Assembly (NCBI RefSeq): GCF_019091455.1
Contig: NZ_JAGXJN010000011.1
Coordinates: forward strand, 118,614 to 182,613
Direction of reading: 5' to 3'
DNA from: Chitinophaga sp. GbtcB8
GTDB taxonomy: Bacteria; Bacteroidota; Bacteroidia; Chitinophagales; Chitinophagaceae
DNA length: 64,000 bases
Positions 1-9,282 of the stretch are shown piece after piece. Numbering within the stretch: position 1 is the stretch's first letter; every line of letters starts with the position of its first letter. Both the position numbers and the translations under genes were made by a program. The notes beneath the pieces were generated by a model. The model did no database searches and was not told the origin of the DNA. It was given only the letters and a program-made list of their open reading frames with translations.

Positions 1-1981
1 TGCGCTCCTTTACTTTATAGGGCGTAAGCCAGGCGCTGATATTCTCATACTCACTTAAGTCCTCACTGAAGCGGGCCAGCATATGATCCAGGAAATGATT
101 GCGGCGGTCCTGGAAAATTTTAGGTGTTTCCACCAGGCTTTGGATCACATGGGTAAATTCTTTCAGCACCTGCTCCCAGGGATTAGGTGCGCCGTGATCT
201 ACCACCAGGTCTTTAAGGTCCTCTATTTCCGTGAGGGCACGGGTAAAATAAGTATGCTTAATGGTATCGTCAAAAGTGAACAGGTCGCGGAGGTGGTTCA
301 GCTGCACCAGGTAATCTGCCAGGATCTGCTCAAAGAACATCAGGTAACCTTTCAGCTGCAGGGCTTGCGTGCGGCGTTTTTCATCGGCCTCATTGGGCAG
401 CCCTGCGCGGTCGCTTACACCATAACACATGGGCAGGGAGTAGGTTACCGGGTAATAATCTTCCAGCTCCATGTTCTCGCCAAGCGGTATAGGCAGGTCT
501 ACGGTATGGCCTTCCAGCTTGTACTTGCGTTCCAGCACTTTCAGGTCATTGAACAGCTTCAACATTCTTTCCGGCCGGCGGTCAGCAGGACAGCCGGTGT
601 AATAGGTGAGCAGCTCCCTTTCCTTACAGAAAATGATCTGCGACATGGCTGGTTGTATACGGGCTACCTTGCGCTGTTCCCGCAGGAAGTTCAACCACTG
701 GTAAAAGAAGTTCTTATCAGGATCTGCATCACCGGTCTGGCTGCCACTGGAAAGGTGCAGGTAGGTAATGGCTTTAATGCCTTTAATGTCGGCTATTTCG
801 TTGATAATGTCCGACAGGCGGATGTCGCGGAAAAAGTCTGTTGCCTCCAGTTCTACATCATCAATAAACCCGTGCTTAAGGGCAGGGCCTTCAAATATTT
901 CATCTATCAGGTAACCTCTTTCCTGCATTTGCGGGATGGTATGAAAGGGTACGGATGGGGTGAAGTATTTGTAAATGATGAAGAACATTTGCGCCAGCAC
1001 CTGGTCAGGATCGGCATATTCCTCTAATGCTACAGATGCCATGATGCCAAAATCCTCGTACTCCACGCCATTGATGCTCAGGAAATCTTCGCATAAATTG
1101 CGGTGGCGGCTCAGGCGGTCCAGCACCAGCTGCCGTACTTCCTCCCGCTGGTCGGCCTGCAGCACATCTTCTTCATACTCCACCATTACATTGTACAGCC
1201 CTTCAAACTCAATGATCTTGGAGGGGAGCACATTGTTGTTTGGGGAAAGATATTCCAGCAGCGTATTGAGCGCCGTTGTTTTTTTGTCGATATGTTTTAC
1301 CTGATCCTGCAGCTGTTCCCGTTCTGCAATAAGCGCGGCCCTTTTGGTGGGGTCAATGTCCGGCATATCTATCTGCGTGGTCAGGTCGGCGATCTTTGTT
1401 TCAGCGGCGGTTTTTGCGGTGGCTAATTTTTGCAGCAAGGCATTAATGTCCTGCGTTTTGGTGTTGCGGTAAGCACCTACCTGGTCGGTGGTAAGTGATT
1501 CCAGCCCCAGCCTGCCGTAACATATTTTTTCATCCGCATCATCGCAGCTGCAGCCGGCTTCCTCCCGGATCTCTGCATCGTTATAATCTATCCACACCGG
1601 TACTTCATAATCTTTGCTGGTTTCTATCCAGGCATTGCGCACGCCTTTAATGTCGATCACCAGCTTACGGTAATCGTTAATGGTAAGCGCATTGTTATGC
1701 AGGATCTGCCGGGCGGTGTAAAAGATCTGCTTCCAGGTATCGTTATTCAGCTGCTCCGGTGCCAGCAGGTCTTTAATATCAAAGTCCGTGCGGTAAGAGA
1801 GGTCCGTAATGGCGTAGCAAACTGCTTCCAGTATGGAGATGCCGGGGTCTGAATTATTATAATCCGTCCAGATATCGCTGCCCAGTTTTGAAATGTATTG
1901 TATGCCTTTGTCGCGTAACGCTGGATAATCTTCTGCGGGCAGCAGCGGATTGGATTTTATTAAATTAACTGGCTCTTGCAT
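1..1981 (-). CDS. eCIS baseplate protein, Afp12-like (partial, cut by window edge)
   Basis: Reading leftward from an ATG at 1981 there are 660 open codons that run off the left edge, so the C-terminus is missing. The N-terminus (residues about 30-65, containing SDIWTDYNNSDPGISILEAV and ITDLSYRTDFDIKDLL) is typical of the second large baseplate wedge protein of Bacteroidota contractile injection systems, the Afp12/Pvc12 position. A Cys/Asp-rich stretch (EAGCSCDDADEKIC) follows near residue 140, and a predicted coiled-coil segment rich in Lys, Ala and Glu lies near residues 180-235. It starts 24 bases after the Afp11-like gene on the same strand, so the two are probably co-transcribed. Expected role: joins the Afp11-like protein in the baseplate ring that anchors sheath and spike. 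Assignment rests on position, size and the N-terminal motif. Confidence 0.8.
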   Translation of the reverse strand, partial: MQEPVNLIKSNPLLPAEDYPALRDKGIQYISKLGSDIWTDYNNSDPGISILEAVCYAITDLSYRTDFDIKDLLAPEQLNNDTWKQIFYTARQILHNNALTINDYRKLVIDIKGVRNAWIETSKDYEVPVWIDYNDAEIREEAGCSCDDADEKICYGRLGLESLTTDQVGAYRNTKTQDINALLQKLATAKTAAETKIADLTTQIDMPDIDPTKRAALIAEREQLQDQVKHIDKKTTALNTLLEYLSPNNNVLPSKIIEFEGLYNVMVEYEEDVLQADQREEVRQLVLDRLSRHRNLCEDFLSINGVEYEDFGIMASVALEEYADPDQVLAQMFFIIYKYFTPSVPFHTIPQMQERGYLIDEIFEGPALKHGFIDDVELEATDFFRDIRLSDIINEIADIKGIKAITYLHLSSGSQTGDADPDKNFFYQWLNFLREQRKVARIQPAMSQIIFCKERELLTYYTGCPADRRPERMLKLFNDLKVLERKYKLEGHTVDLPIPLGENMELEDYYPVTYSLPMCYGVSDRAGLPNEADEKRRTQALQLKGYLMFFEQILADYLVQLNHLRDLFTFDDTIKHTYFTRALTEIEDLKDLVVDHGAPNPWEQVLKEFTHVIQSLVETPKIFQDRRNHFLDHMLARFSEDLSEYENISAWLTPYKVKER

Positions 1982-2005
1982 GTCAGCTTATTTTATGGGA
2001 ATAGA

Positions 2006-5000
2006 TCATTTGGGGTTCTTCTTGTCTGTTTTCTTTTTAGTGCCGGTTAGCTTCAGCGGTGCTGCGGGCGCTTTTTCAGGCGCCGGCGCCGGTTTGTCAG
2101 TAGCTGGTTTACCTGCGGGAATAGTATCCTTTGCGGCAGGATTTACCGTTGGATTGGCCGGTGCTGTTTTATCTGTTACAGGGGTATCCACTGCTGGTTT
2201 GCCGGTAGCTGCTTTTACAGCGGCTGCTTTCTCCGCAGCTAACTTATCGGCTGCAGCTTTATCAGCGGTAGCTTTTTCTGTGGCGGCCTTATCAGCAGTT
2301 GCTTTTTCTACAGCTAATTTTTCCGCAGCCAGTTTACCGGCAGCAATTTTCTCAGCTGCCGCTTTCTCCGCAGCTGTTTTTTCAGTCACCGTTGTTTTAC
2401 CCGGCGCGGTGCTTACCGGTGGTTTGGTATCTGTTGCAGGTTTAGACGGTACCGGGTCTGTGGCTTGCGGCGTGCGCGGAACATTGGCTACGGGGCCGGG
2501 TACCGGCGTTCTTGTGGCTACTCTTTGCTCACAGCGCGATGGTTTAACCGGCTCTTCGTAAGGTATAATAATATGTTTGGGTACTGATACCAGTATGGAG
2601 CGCGGGGTAGAGGGCTGCGCTACTACCACGCCAATAAAGTTCAGCTGGTCCTGCAGCAGGCGTTCCACATCATCACAGCCGGTTAGCTGGTTCAGCACTT
2701 CAGGCATGTCGTTATTTCCCTGGTCGTCATCTCCCTCATCATCTGTTTGCGGAGGGCAACATTCATCCTTACATACAAACAGCAGGAAGTCGGTAATGAA
2801 ATCTACATACGGCCTTTCTTCAATGAAATTTACAATGGAAGACGCGTAGATCTTTTGCCCGAACTTCACATCTGCATTTTCATCAAAGGCCCAGGGGGTC
2901 AGGAACTGCACCAGCTCCTCATTCAGCTTTTTCAGGAAATAACCTTTGTCTGTACCGGATACAAATTTTACACGGAAAAAGGTAAGCACCTGCTCATACA
3001 GCGGGTTACGTGCCCTGATCTGTACAAAGGGCGAACTGCGTTTTTTCAGATAAGCTTCAATATCCAGCAGGGTGCGGCGGCTTGTTTTAGGCTGCAGCGG
3101 GTTAATGGCATTGCGGTTCTTCAGGTTGGCTATTGCCACCAGCAATACATGCCCCGGTGCTACCTGCGGACCGCAGCAGGTGGTTTCCCCATTACCATCT
3201 GAATTTACTTCCGTATGTTCCCTGCAAAGGCAATTAGGATCTGTATGCGGAATACATTTCACTTTGTAAATGCTGGGAAAACGGTCCAGCACCAGGTGCT
3301 CATAATCCCAGGCATTAATGGCGCGTGCCTTATGGCGCAGGCGCTCGCTTACGCGGGTATAAAATTCCTTGCCTACCTCTGCATGTTTTCCATCAAAAGA
3401 CGCAAAGGGCTGTGATACTTTACTTACTTCTGCCACCTTTACAGATAGCTTGCTGATGCTGCCTGCGGGCAGCGCATTGTCAAAATGCGAAAGGGCGTTC
3501 CCGTTATCGTCAAATACTACTTCTACGGCCTGCGCCACTACATCCACCAGCATGGGGAAGCGGTCGGCATGTGCGGTTACACTGGCGCAAAACCAGTGCA
3601 GGCCGCCGGTAATAATGGTGTTATTATTGGTAGCATCTTCCGGTACATCTATTTTAATAATGCCGGTGGTCTGAAAATCGAAGGTGCCGTCAAACACAAT
3701 GGCTTCACCTCTCAGCGGGCGCCATTCGTTGTTGCTCAGGTATGCCCAGTGCACCGGCGGCGGATCATTTTCTTCATCCTTAGCCGTGCCTTCTGCAAAC
3801 TGGAACAGGAGGGACAGCGTTTGCAGGGGTTGTACTTTTTCCAGCCCTATGAATAACATGCCTTCTTCCTGTATATCGCCGGAGTATTGGTTCAGCTGTG
3901 TGCCGGTATCAATGCCGCTGGCGCTCAGTAATAATTGCGCCAGGTACCGGTCGCTGGCGCTGCGGGCCAGGGCCCTGGACTTGGCTTTAGTGATGGCTGC
4001 ACCTGCCGGCTGTGGTTTGCCGTCTGCATTCAGCGTGGGTTTAGTGGCTAAGCCGGCTGAGGTATCGATTGTGCCATTACTATCCGTTTGCTGGTCGTAC
4101 TGGCTGTAGGGGCTTGTCCAGGTGAATTGCGGTAGTAAAGATCCTTTTGCATCTACCAGCAGATCGGCTGTTTTACGGCCAAAACGGGAAGGCAGCTGCT
4201 TAATGGGGATCAATACATCATTGAGCTGGGTGAAAGATTTTATGCCACTATTATTGTTTGCGGCCAGGTCTATTTCCACTGCGCCAAAAGGATATACATG
4301 GAAGAACTGGTCGGTACCGGCTTCCAGCGCTGCCAGCTCTGAGTAATAGCTCAGTGAAACTTCTTTGATCTTAAAGAAGGCTGCATAAGCGGCTGATTGC
4401 TGGAAGAAATTATCGTTGTTAGGATTAATGAAAAAAGTATTTTCTACCTGCAAAAAACCTTTGGGGGTTTTCCCGTTCTCAAACAGGGCAGGATATACCA
4501 GGGGCGCCCGTACCGTGGTAATGGGAGTGGAGGGCTGGCTACCCTGTGGATCACCGCCTACGTTCAGGATATTATACGTAAGCTCATTTTCATCAAACAG
4601 CGGTCCGCTGAAGCTTTCGCCGGATAAGTACAGCCACTGTTTGCTCTGCAGCAGGCTTACCTTATATTCCACCATGCTTTCATTTATATCTAAAGCGCCG
4701 CTGTTGTTCACGTGCCGGATGTTCAGCGAGAGTTTTTCCAGCGGCTTGTTAAACACTTCGTTACTGCCAACGTAAAAGGTGCTGCCGGTTTTGGGATAAG
4801 CCGTGAAGGGGTCAAATGGTTTGCCGGGTGTAAGCAGGCCATCATCATTTTGCAGGGTCAGCACTTTTAGCCCGTCAAAATTTGCATAGGTATCTTTTAC
4901 AAAGGCGGCGGCTGTAATGCCACCAGCAGCTGCAGCAGGCGCCGCTGCTGCAATGCCAATAACAGGAATGTGGTTTATAGATCCTACGCGTACATTAATA

Positions 5001-6709
5001 GACAGGCCGGTGTAGGAAAGATCTTTAAAGCGGCCGGCGGTTAAACCTATATCCGGCCCTACCATCAATTGCATTACCGGGTAAGCCGTGTTGTAGGTAC
5101 GGCCTGCGTGCAGCTTGGCATCAAAAGGTATTACCCCTTTTTCTGCTATGGGCAGGAAAATGTAAATGCGGTCCGGAGCGCTTTCTCCGCTATAGATGCA
5201 GGAGCCTAATTCATCCTCGTTATTAAACATATCATCGGAGTACAATTTGGCGAATTGTGCTGCCGTGATTGTTTGATCTATTTTTAACCAGCCGTCTTCG
5301 CCGGTAAGCCATATCTCCGCCTGGCCTGCATCAAACAGCTCTTTAATGCCGTTGCTTTGCAGGGTTATCAGCCGGTTACCGCCCTGCAGCAGCAGCTGCG
5401 GCGATGCAATGGCAAAACCAATTGCGGTTTCATTGCGGGTGTTTATTTCATCATTAATAATATCCAGCGCTTCGCAGATATTAGCGGCTGCTCCGGGGTG
5501 ATTGCTGCCTTTACCAAAAGTGCTCCACTTGGGATAGGGGTCTGTGAACGGTGTGCCGTATCCATCCAGCGAGTTGGCTACCGGGCGCGCATAGAGGGTG
5601 GCAATGTTCTTGCTTTCTTCGTCTGCTTCCAGCGGCAGCTTTTCAATGAACAGCGTTTTCAGCTCTTTGACCTTGGCCTGGTTCACTACCAGGGCGCCGT
5701 CTGTTTTATATACCTGGTCTTTGCCCAAAGCATCCTTACCGGCATCCAGGGGAGTGCCTGGCGCCAGGTCGTAGGCTGCTACATCTTTGGCCAGCTCAAA
5801 CACTACAAAGGCGCGGTCTGGGATGGCCGGTTTTTCCGTGAGCTGTAATACCTCGCGGTAATAGAAATCCAGCACACGGCCGGTGAGGGTGTTCATCTGG
5901 TCCTGCGCTAAACGGAACAGCTGCAGGAATGCAATGAACAGCGCCATGTGCGGCTGGTGGGCCGGGTATTGCTCCATGGCATATTGCAGGTAGCTTTCAG
6001 AATTATCTACCAGCTGGCTCATTACACCATAGAAGCTTAGGAAAATGGAATCTGCGAACAGGGCGGCAAAACGGATCTTATCTTCCGGCGTAGCGCCTTC
6101 ATAGATGCTGATGTCTGCATCCACGGGGTCATTTACCTTCCACACATCATCATTTTCAATGGGGCTAAAGTCCAGCGTAAAAGCATTCTTGGCATCTACC
6201 AGCTTAAAACCTTCTTCATAGGCTATCATTTTCTTCACCTGCTCCTGCAGGTTAGATTGAATGGCCAGGTTCAGGTCTACATACAACGGGTTTTGCGGAA
6301 TAGCCAGTGAATACCAGCGGTCCAGCCTTGCCAGCATGCCCAGTATGGGATCAAACAAATTTGCATAGGTTTGCCCGGTAGGCTTCAGGTCCAGCTTAGC
6401 GCGGTTCTCCTCGTAATCCTTTTTGATTTGCGCAAGGTCTATGGTGCCAATGGAGGCGGCAATTACCGCCATATCGCGCCGGAAAAATTCACGCCAGCTC
6501 ACCTGTGCGGGCGGCGTATCATCTTCTACCTGGCTTCCGGGAATATCGTAGAACCGGATCTGTGCGGCATATCTTTTTGCAAATACCAGCAGGTCTTCAA
6601 AACTGCGGCCATCCACCGGTGCATAACCGGGGTCCAGCGCTTTCAGGTACCGGCCCAACTGGCCCGACCCGTCGCGGTTAATAGTGGTATGACAATGACA
6701 ATTACTCAT
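2006..6709 (-). CDS. eCIS baseplate J-like protein, Afp11-like, with lysine/alanine-rich tail
   Basis: A 1567-residue protein in the Afp11/Pvc11 position between the gp25-like and Afp12-like genes. The N-terminus (CHCHTTINRDGSGQLGRYL) and the stretch after residue about 1120 (YTRVSERLRHKARAINAWDY, then DRFPSIYKVKC) match the baseplate J-like wedge proteins of Bacteroidota eCIS. Expected role: main wedge subunit of the baseplate, contacting hub and sheath. Two Cys-rich patches are visible (residues about 1150-1183 and 1310-1324). From about residue 1399 to the end the sequence becomes low-complexity: a Pro/Thr-rich linker, then some twelve pentapeptides of the form [E/D]KxAx, then Pro/Ala/Lys-rich sequence ending KKKTDKKNPK. 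I infer the tail is a late addition not needed for the wedge fold. It ends 24 bases before the next gene. Confidence 0.85.
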   Translation of the reverse strand: MSNCHCHTTINRDGSGQLGRYLKALDPGYAPVDGRSFEDLLVFAKRYAAQIRFYDIPGSQVEDDTPPAQVSWREFFRRDMAVIAASIGTIDLAQIKKDYEENRAKLDLKPTGQTYANLFDPILGMLARLDRWYSLAIPQNPLYVDLNLAIQSNLQEQVKKMIAYEEGFKLVDAKNAFTLDFSPIENDDVWKVNDPVDADISIYEGATPEDKIRFAALFADSIFLSFYGVMSQLVDNSESYLQYAMEQYPAHQPHMALFIAFLQLFRLAQDQMNTLTGRVLDFYYREVLQLTEKPAIPDRAFVVFELAKDVAAYDLAPGTPLDAGKDALGKDQVYKTDGALVVNQAKVKELKTLFIEKLPLEADEESKNIATLYARPVANSLDGYGTPFTDPYPKWSTFGKGSNHPGAAANICEALDIINDEINTRNETAIGFAIASPQLLLQGGNRLITLQSNGIKELFDAGQAEIWLTGEDGWLKIDQTITAAQFAKLYSDDMFNNEDELGSCIYSGESAPDRIYIFLPIAEKGVIPFDAKLHAGRTYNTAYPVMQLMVGPDIGLTAGRFKDLSYTGLSINVRVGSINHIPVIGIAAAAPAAAAGGITAAAFVKDTYANFDGLKVLTLQNDDGLLTPGKPFDPFTAYPKTGSTFYVGSNEVFNKPLEKLSLNIRHVNNSGALDINESMVEYKVSLLQSKQWLYLSGESFSGPLFDENELTYNILNVGGDPQGSQPSTPITTVRAPLVYPALFENGKTPKGFLQVENTFFINPNNDNFFQQSAAYAAFFKIKEVSLSYYSELAALEAGTDQFFHVYPFGAVEIDLAANNNSGIKSFTQLNDVLIPIKQLPSRFGRKTADLLVDAKGSLLPQFTWTSPYSQYDQQTDSNGTIDTSAGLATKPTLNADGKPQPAGAAITKAKSRALARSASDRYLAQLLLSASGIDTGTQLNQYSGDIQEEGMLFIGLEKVQPLQTLSLLFQFAEGTAKDEENDPPPVHWAYLSNNEWRPLRGEAIVFDGTFDFQTTGIIKIDVPEDATNNNTIITGGLHWFCASVTAHADRFPMLVDVVAQAVEVVFDDNGNALSHFDNALPAGSISKLSVKVAEVSKVSQPFASFDGKHAEVGKEFYTRVSERLRHKARAINAWDYEHLVLDRFPSIYKVKCIPHTDPNCLCREHTEVNSDGNGETTCCGPQVAPGHVLLVAIANLKNRNAINPLQPKTSRRTLLDIEAYLKKRSSPFVQIRARNPLYEQVLTFFRVKFVSGTDKGYFLKKLNEELVQFLTPWAFDENADVKFGQKIYASSIVNFIEERPYVDFITDFLLFVCKDECCPPQTDDEGDDDQGNNDMPEVLNQLTGCDDVERLLQDQLNFIGVVVAQPSTPRSILVSVPKHIIIPYEEPVKPSRCEQRVATRTPVPGPVANVPRTPQATDPVPSKPATDTKPPVSTAPGKTTVTEKTAAEKAAAEKIAAGKLAAEKLAVEKATADKAATEKATADKAAADKLAAEKAAAVKAATGKPAVDTPVTDKTAPANPTVNPAAKDTIPAGKPATDKPAPAPEKAPAAPLKLTGTKKKTDKKNPK
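2198..2383 (-). repeat. In-frame pentapeptide-coding repeat, [E/D]KxAx type
   Basis: This segment of the Afp11-like gene encodes about twelve consecutive five-residue units such as EKAAA, EKIAA, GKLAA, EKLAV, EKATA, DKAAT, DKLAA. The pattern resembles the central helical region of TolA. DNA units are similar but not identical (variants of gcagcttt and ttatcggc on the + strand), so the repeat is diverged rather than recently amplified. A long charged helix is the likely structure; its function is unknown. Confidence 0.8.
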
Positions 6710-6768
6710 CGGAACGTCATAATTAATTTATTGATGAATAGCTTAGCCAAACAGTGTTTGGCCCTGCG

Positions 6769-7197
6769 TTATACAGGTTTTACCGTTTCAATGTTCGTAG
6801 CTTCGTTGATGTAGAAGGGGAATACGTAATTGTAACGGGTATTGGTAGTGATAATACTGTATTCAATGTTGATCTCGAGCCGTCCTTCTGCCTGGAAAGC
6901 AGTAGAGGTAAGATTCTCCACAATGATCCTGGGCTCATGGTAAATGAGCGCTTCCCGTACTATTTTTTCTATCATGGCAATGGTGGGTACGTTCAGCGGA
7001 TCAAATACGTGGGGCTGCAGGTTGCAGCCAAAGGTGGGCAGCATTACCCGCTCACCGGTAATGGTGGAAAGGATGATCTGTATGCTGCTGCGTACATCTG
7101 CTTCTTCAACCAGCATTTCGGGGCCGTTCCATTCCCTGCGGAAGGTGGGCGGAAAGCTCCAGCCCGTTCCTAAAAAAGATCTGTCTGTATTTTCCAT
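6769..7197 (-). CDS. eCIS baseplate protein, GPW/gp25 family (Afp9-like)
   Basis: A 142-residue protein of the gp25-like (GPW/gp25) family, the conserved wedge component found in phage, T6SS (TssE) and eCIS baseplates. Diagnostic features are GTGWSFPPTF near residue 10, the segment VRSSIQIILSTITGERVMLPTFGCNL at about residues 36-61 with the conserved GER-LP-FG pattern, and the following PLNVPTIAMIEKIVREALIYHEPRI helix and strand. Length is normal for the eCIS version. It lies 59 bases upstream of the Afp11-like gene and 32 bases downstream of the PAAR gene, all leftward. Role: couples the hub to the wedge proteins and nucleates sheath polymerisation. Confidence 0.93.
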   Translation of the reverse strand: MENTDRSFLGTGWSFPPTFRREWNGPEMLVEEADVRSSIQIILSTITGERVMLPTFGCNLQPHVFDPLNVPTIAMIEKIVREALIYHEPRIIVENLTSTAFQAEGRLEINIEYSIITTNTRYNYVFPFYINEATNIETVKPV

Positions 7198-7229
7198 GAT
7201 GTTGTGGTTAGTAGTTGTTATAAAAAAGA

Positions 7230-7523
7230 TCAGCCGCCTATCACCACTGTGGGAAAACCGGCGGCTATTTGTCCGCCATGCGAGGTCATATCGCCCTGGC
7301 GCGCGGCTTGTTGTCCGCCAATCAGCACTGTGCCGGATCCCGCGGTAATGCTATCCGGGGGACCGGCGCATACACACTGCCCGCCGACTACTGCGGCCGG
7401 CTGTCCGCCAATGAGCACTGTAGGCACACCGGCCGGCATAATGGGACCGCCTGTATGCGGACTGCCGTTGGGGTTTGCCATGGGGCAGGTGTGGTTGTCG
7501 GTTACTCTGGCTGCTGCGGGCAT
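7230..7523 (-). CDS. PAAR-domain spike tip protein (Afp10-like)
   Basis: A 97-residue protein that is essentially one PAAR domain. It begins MPAAARVTDNHTCPM and shows two repeated blocks with GVPTVLIGGQPAA and GSGTVLIGGQQAARQGD, plus the closing FPTVVIGG. His and Cys residues (H11, C13, C50, C52, H81) are available for the zinc site expected at the tip. In the family the protein caps the VgrG-like spike and sharpens the puncturing tip. It sits between the VgrG-like and gp25-like genes, the usual eCIS order. There is no C-terminal toxin extension, so this tip is structural rather than an evolved effector. Confidence 0.95.
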   Translation of the reverse strand: MPAAARVTDNHTCPMANPNGSPHTGGPIMPAGVPTVLIGGQPAAVVGGQCVCAGPPDSITAGSGTVLIGGQQAARQGDMTSHGGQIAAGFPTVVIGG

Positions 7524-7530
7524 ATTATTT

Positions 7531-7555
7531 AATTACGAATAATCAATTACGAATT
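7531..7555 (-). repeat. 25-bp intergenic element, copy 1
   Basis: On the minus strand this reads AATTCGTAATT, then three bases (GAT), then TATTCGTAATT. The same element, with one or two base changes, occurs at 18788-18812 and 60196-60220. It lies in the 108-base gap between the VgrG-like and PAAR genes, within the eCIS operon. Confidence 0.75.
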
Positions 7556-7631
7556 ATGTACTGCGTTATTCAGAGATTTCGCCTGTAAGCACTTACATCT
7601 TGTTTTACCTGGGACATCTCATCCATGATTA

Positions 7632-9278
7632 TTAATTAATAAGCACTTTCGCCCCTCTGATCGTTACGTCTTTTGCGGCATTAATGGTAATGCCGGAAGA
7701 GTCCATCTTAATGCTGTTCTGGTTATCATCCTTCAGCTCAATGGCGCTGGCATCACTGTTAAGGATCAGCGATTTTTCGCCACTGGCAGTGGGTACCAGT
7801 AAGGTCATACGTTTGTTGGTATCGTCAAATATGAGCTTAATGCCTTCCTTGGTTACAAAGCCATATTGCAGGGAGCCATCCTGCTCCGGCAGCGCTGATT
7901 TTTTGCTGTCTTTGCTATGCAGGTAACCTACAATGACAGGCTCGCGGGGATCATCGTTCAGGAAGCCTAACACCACTTCATCCGTTACCTGCGGACGAAA
8001 ATATACGCCGCGGTTAGCGCCGGCATCCAGCGTGGCTACCCTTGCCCAAATGCCTTCCTGGCTGCTGGTAATGGAAGGGATATGTACTTTTACGCGGTAC
8101 TGGCCGCCGCCTTCCGTATCATCCAGGCCTAACACAGTACCTATCTGCAAACCATTTACACCGGGTAATAAACCGGCGGCAGGTTTGTCCATCACATCTT
8201 CTTTTTTGTAGAACCATTCCTCGCGCCAGCCAAACTGTATATCAGTTTGCCAGTTGCCTTCAAAGTGATGCAGCACACCGGTTACAAACACATTGCCGTT
8301 AAAGCGGTCGCCTACACCGGCCAGGGTGACCATGGTGCCGGGTTTTACAGCGGCATTGCCTTCCACCCGCACACGGCCTATGGCTTTGGAAAGATGGCTG
8401 CGCATGGCATAGGCATCTGACCAGTCCTGTAATTGCTGTTGGGTAAGATGCCCGGCGTGCGTAAGCTTTACTTCCGCGCCTAATACAGCGCCTATTTCTG
8501 AGGAGGCTATATTACCGTTCTCCGTAAAGGTGGCGCTGCCTGCATTGGACGTTTCCGGCTGCTGCGTGGTATAATCCCATGACTGGCCGGTTACGCTTTG
8601 CAGCTGGCGGCGTGCATCCATTTCACCTTCAAACTCCCAGAGGTTATCGCCGTAAGTGGCGGTAAGCACTGGTGCGCCAGTGGTGGAAGGCTTTTTTACG
8701 ATGATCTTTCCATCATCCGTAAGCACCAGCATGCCATTGGCTTCTGCGCGGGTAACTATAAAGTCCCAGTCAGATGCATCAAACTGTACGAGCTGTTTGG
8801 GCGGCGGGCTGCTGGTAGTGTCTACAACCGGCGATGGGTCAATGGGCCGGGCCAGTGTAGTTATTACCTCGCTGTCTGTTTTGTTGATGTAATAAGCGTG
8901 CTTACGGGCAGCTGCCAGCTTAATGGCTTTGTCTTTTGCTTCTATCAGTAACAAAGAGCCCTGCTGGCTTACCTTGATGGCATGTTTTATAATAATGCCT
9001 TCAAATACGGTGTCTGCTTCGCCTTCATAACCCAGCTGCACGCGGATCTCGCTGCCCGGTTTAAACTTATCGTCGTTGCTGAGCGGAAAGTTCCGGTCGC
9101 TGGCAGAGCCGTCTGCAAACACCAAACGGGCATAGGCAATTTTGTTAAAAGATTTATTGACGGTGATCTGTGCCAGCTGGATCTCATTGCTTAACACGGT
9201 ACCGTTAATAAACACTTTTTTGGTAATTACATGCCGCGGGGTTTGCGTGCCGGGCGGTAAACTGTCTAATACGCCCAT
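7632..9278 (-). CDS. VgrG-like spike/hub protein (Afp8-like)
   Basis: A 548-residue protein with the architecture of a VgrG/Afp8 spike. Residues about 1-340 form the gp27-like hub part (LGYEGEADTVFEGIIIKH, FDASDWDFIVTRAEANGML, FVTGVLHHFEGNWQTDIQFG). Residues about 375-460 form the gp5-type OB fold (GLQIGTVLGLDD, VKVHIPS, EGIWARVATLDAG, VGFLNDDPREPVIVG-like block), and the rest is a beta-helical needle ending TINAAKDVTIRGAKVLIN. Members of the family trimerise to make the central spike that PAAR caps. The start is 4 bases after the LysM gene stop, so translation may be coupled. No effector domain follows the needle. Confidence 0.95.
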   Translation of the reverse strand: MGVLDSLPPGTQTPRHVITKKVFINGTVLSNEIQLAQITVNKSFNKIAYARLVFADGSASDRNFPLSNDDKFKPGSEIRVQLGYEGEADTVFEGIIIKHAIKVSQQGSLLLIEAKDKAIKLAAARKHAYYINKTDSEVITTLARPIDPSPVVDTTSSPPPKQLVQFDASDWDFIVTRAEANGMLVLTDDGKIIVKKPSTTGAPVLTATYGDNLWEFEGEMDARRQLQSVTGQSWDYTTQQPETSNAGSATFTENGNIASSEIGAVLGAEVKLTHAGHLTQQQLQDWSDAYAMRSHLSKAIGRVRVEGNAAVKPGTMVTLAGVGDRFNGNVFVTGVLHHFEGNWQTDIQFGWREEWFYKKEDVMDKPAAGLLPGVNGLQIGTVLGLDDTEGGGQYRVKVHIPSITSSQEGIWARVATLDAGANRGVYFRPQVTDEVVLGFLNDDPREPVIVGYLHSKDSKKSALPEQDGSLQYGFVTKEGIKLIFDDTNKRMTLLVPTASGEKSLILNSDASAIELKDDNQNSIKMDSSGITINAAKDVTIRGAKVLIN

Positions 9279-9282
9279 ATGC

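Noticed and set aside
83..1426. Rightward open frames of about 107-314 codons opposite the left-edge baseplate gene
   Set aside because: They are antisense shadows of the leftward Afp12-like frame, which has coherent family motifs and codon use.
1950..2561. Rightward Ala/Ser/Val-rich frame of 203 codons
   Set aside because: It is the mirror of the lysine/alanine repeat of the Afp11-like gene; the low-complexity composition follows from the repeat.
7570..7626. Leftward 18-codon frame (MDEMSQVKQDV...) between the VgrG-like and PAAR genes
   Set aside because: Too short, no family resemblance, and no coupling to either neighbour; chance is the simplest explanation.
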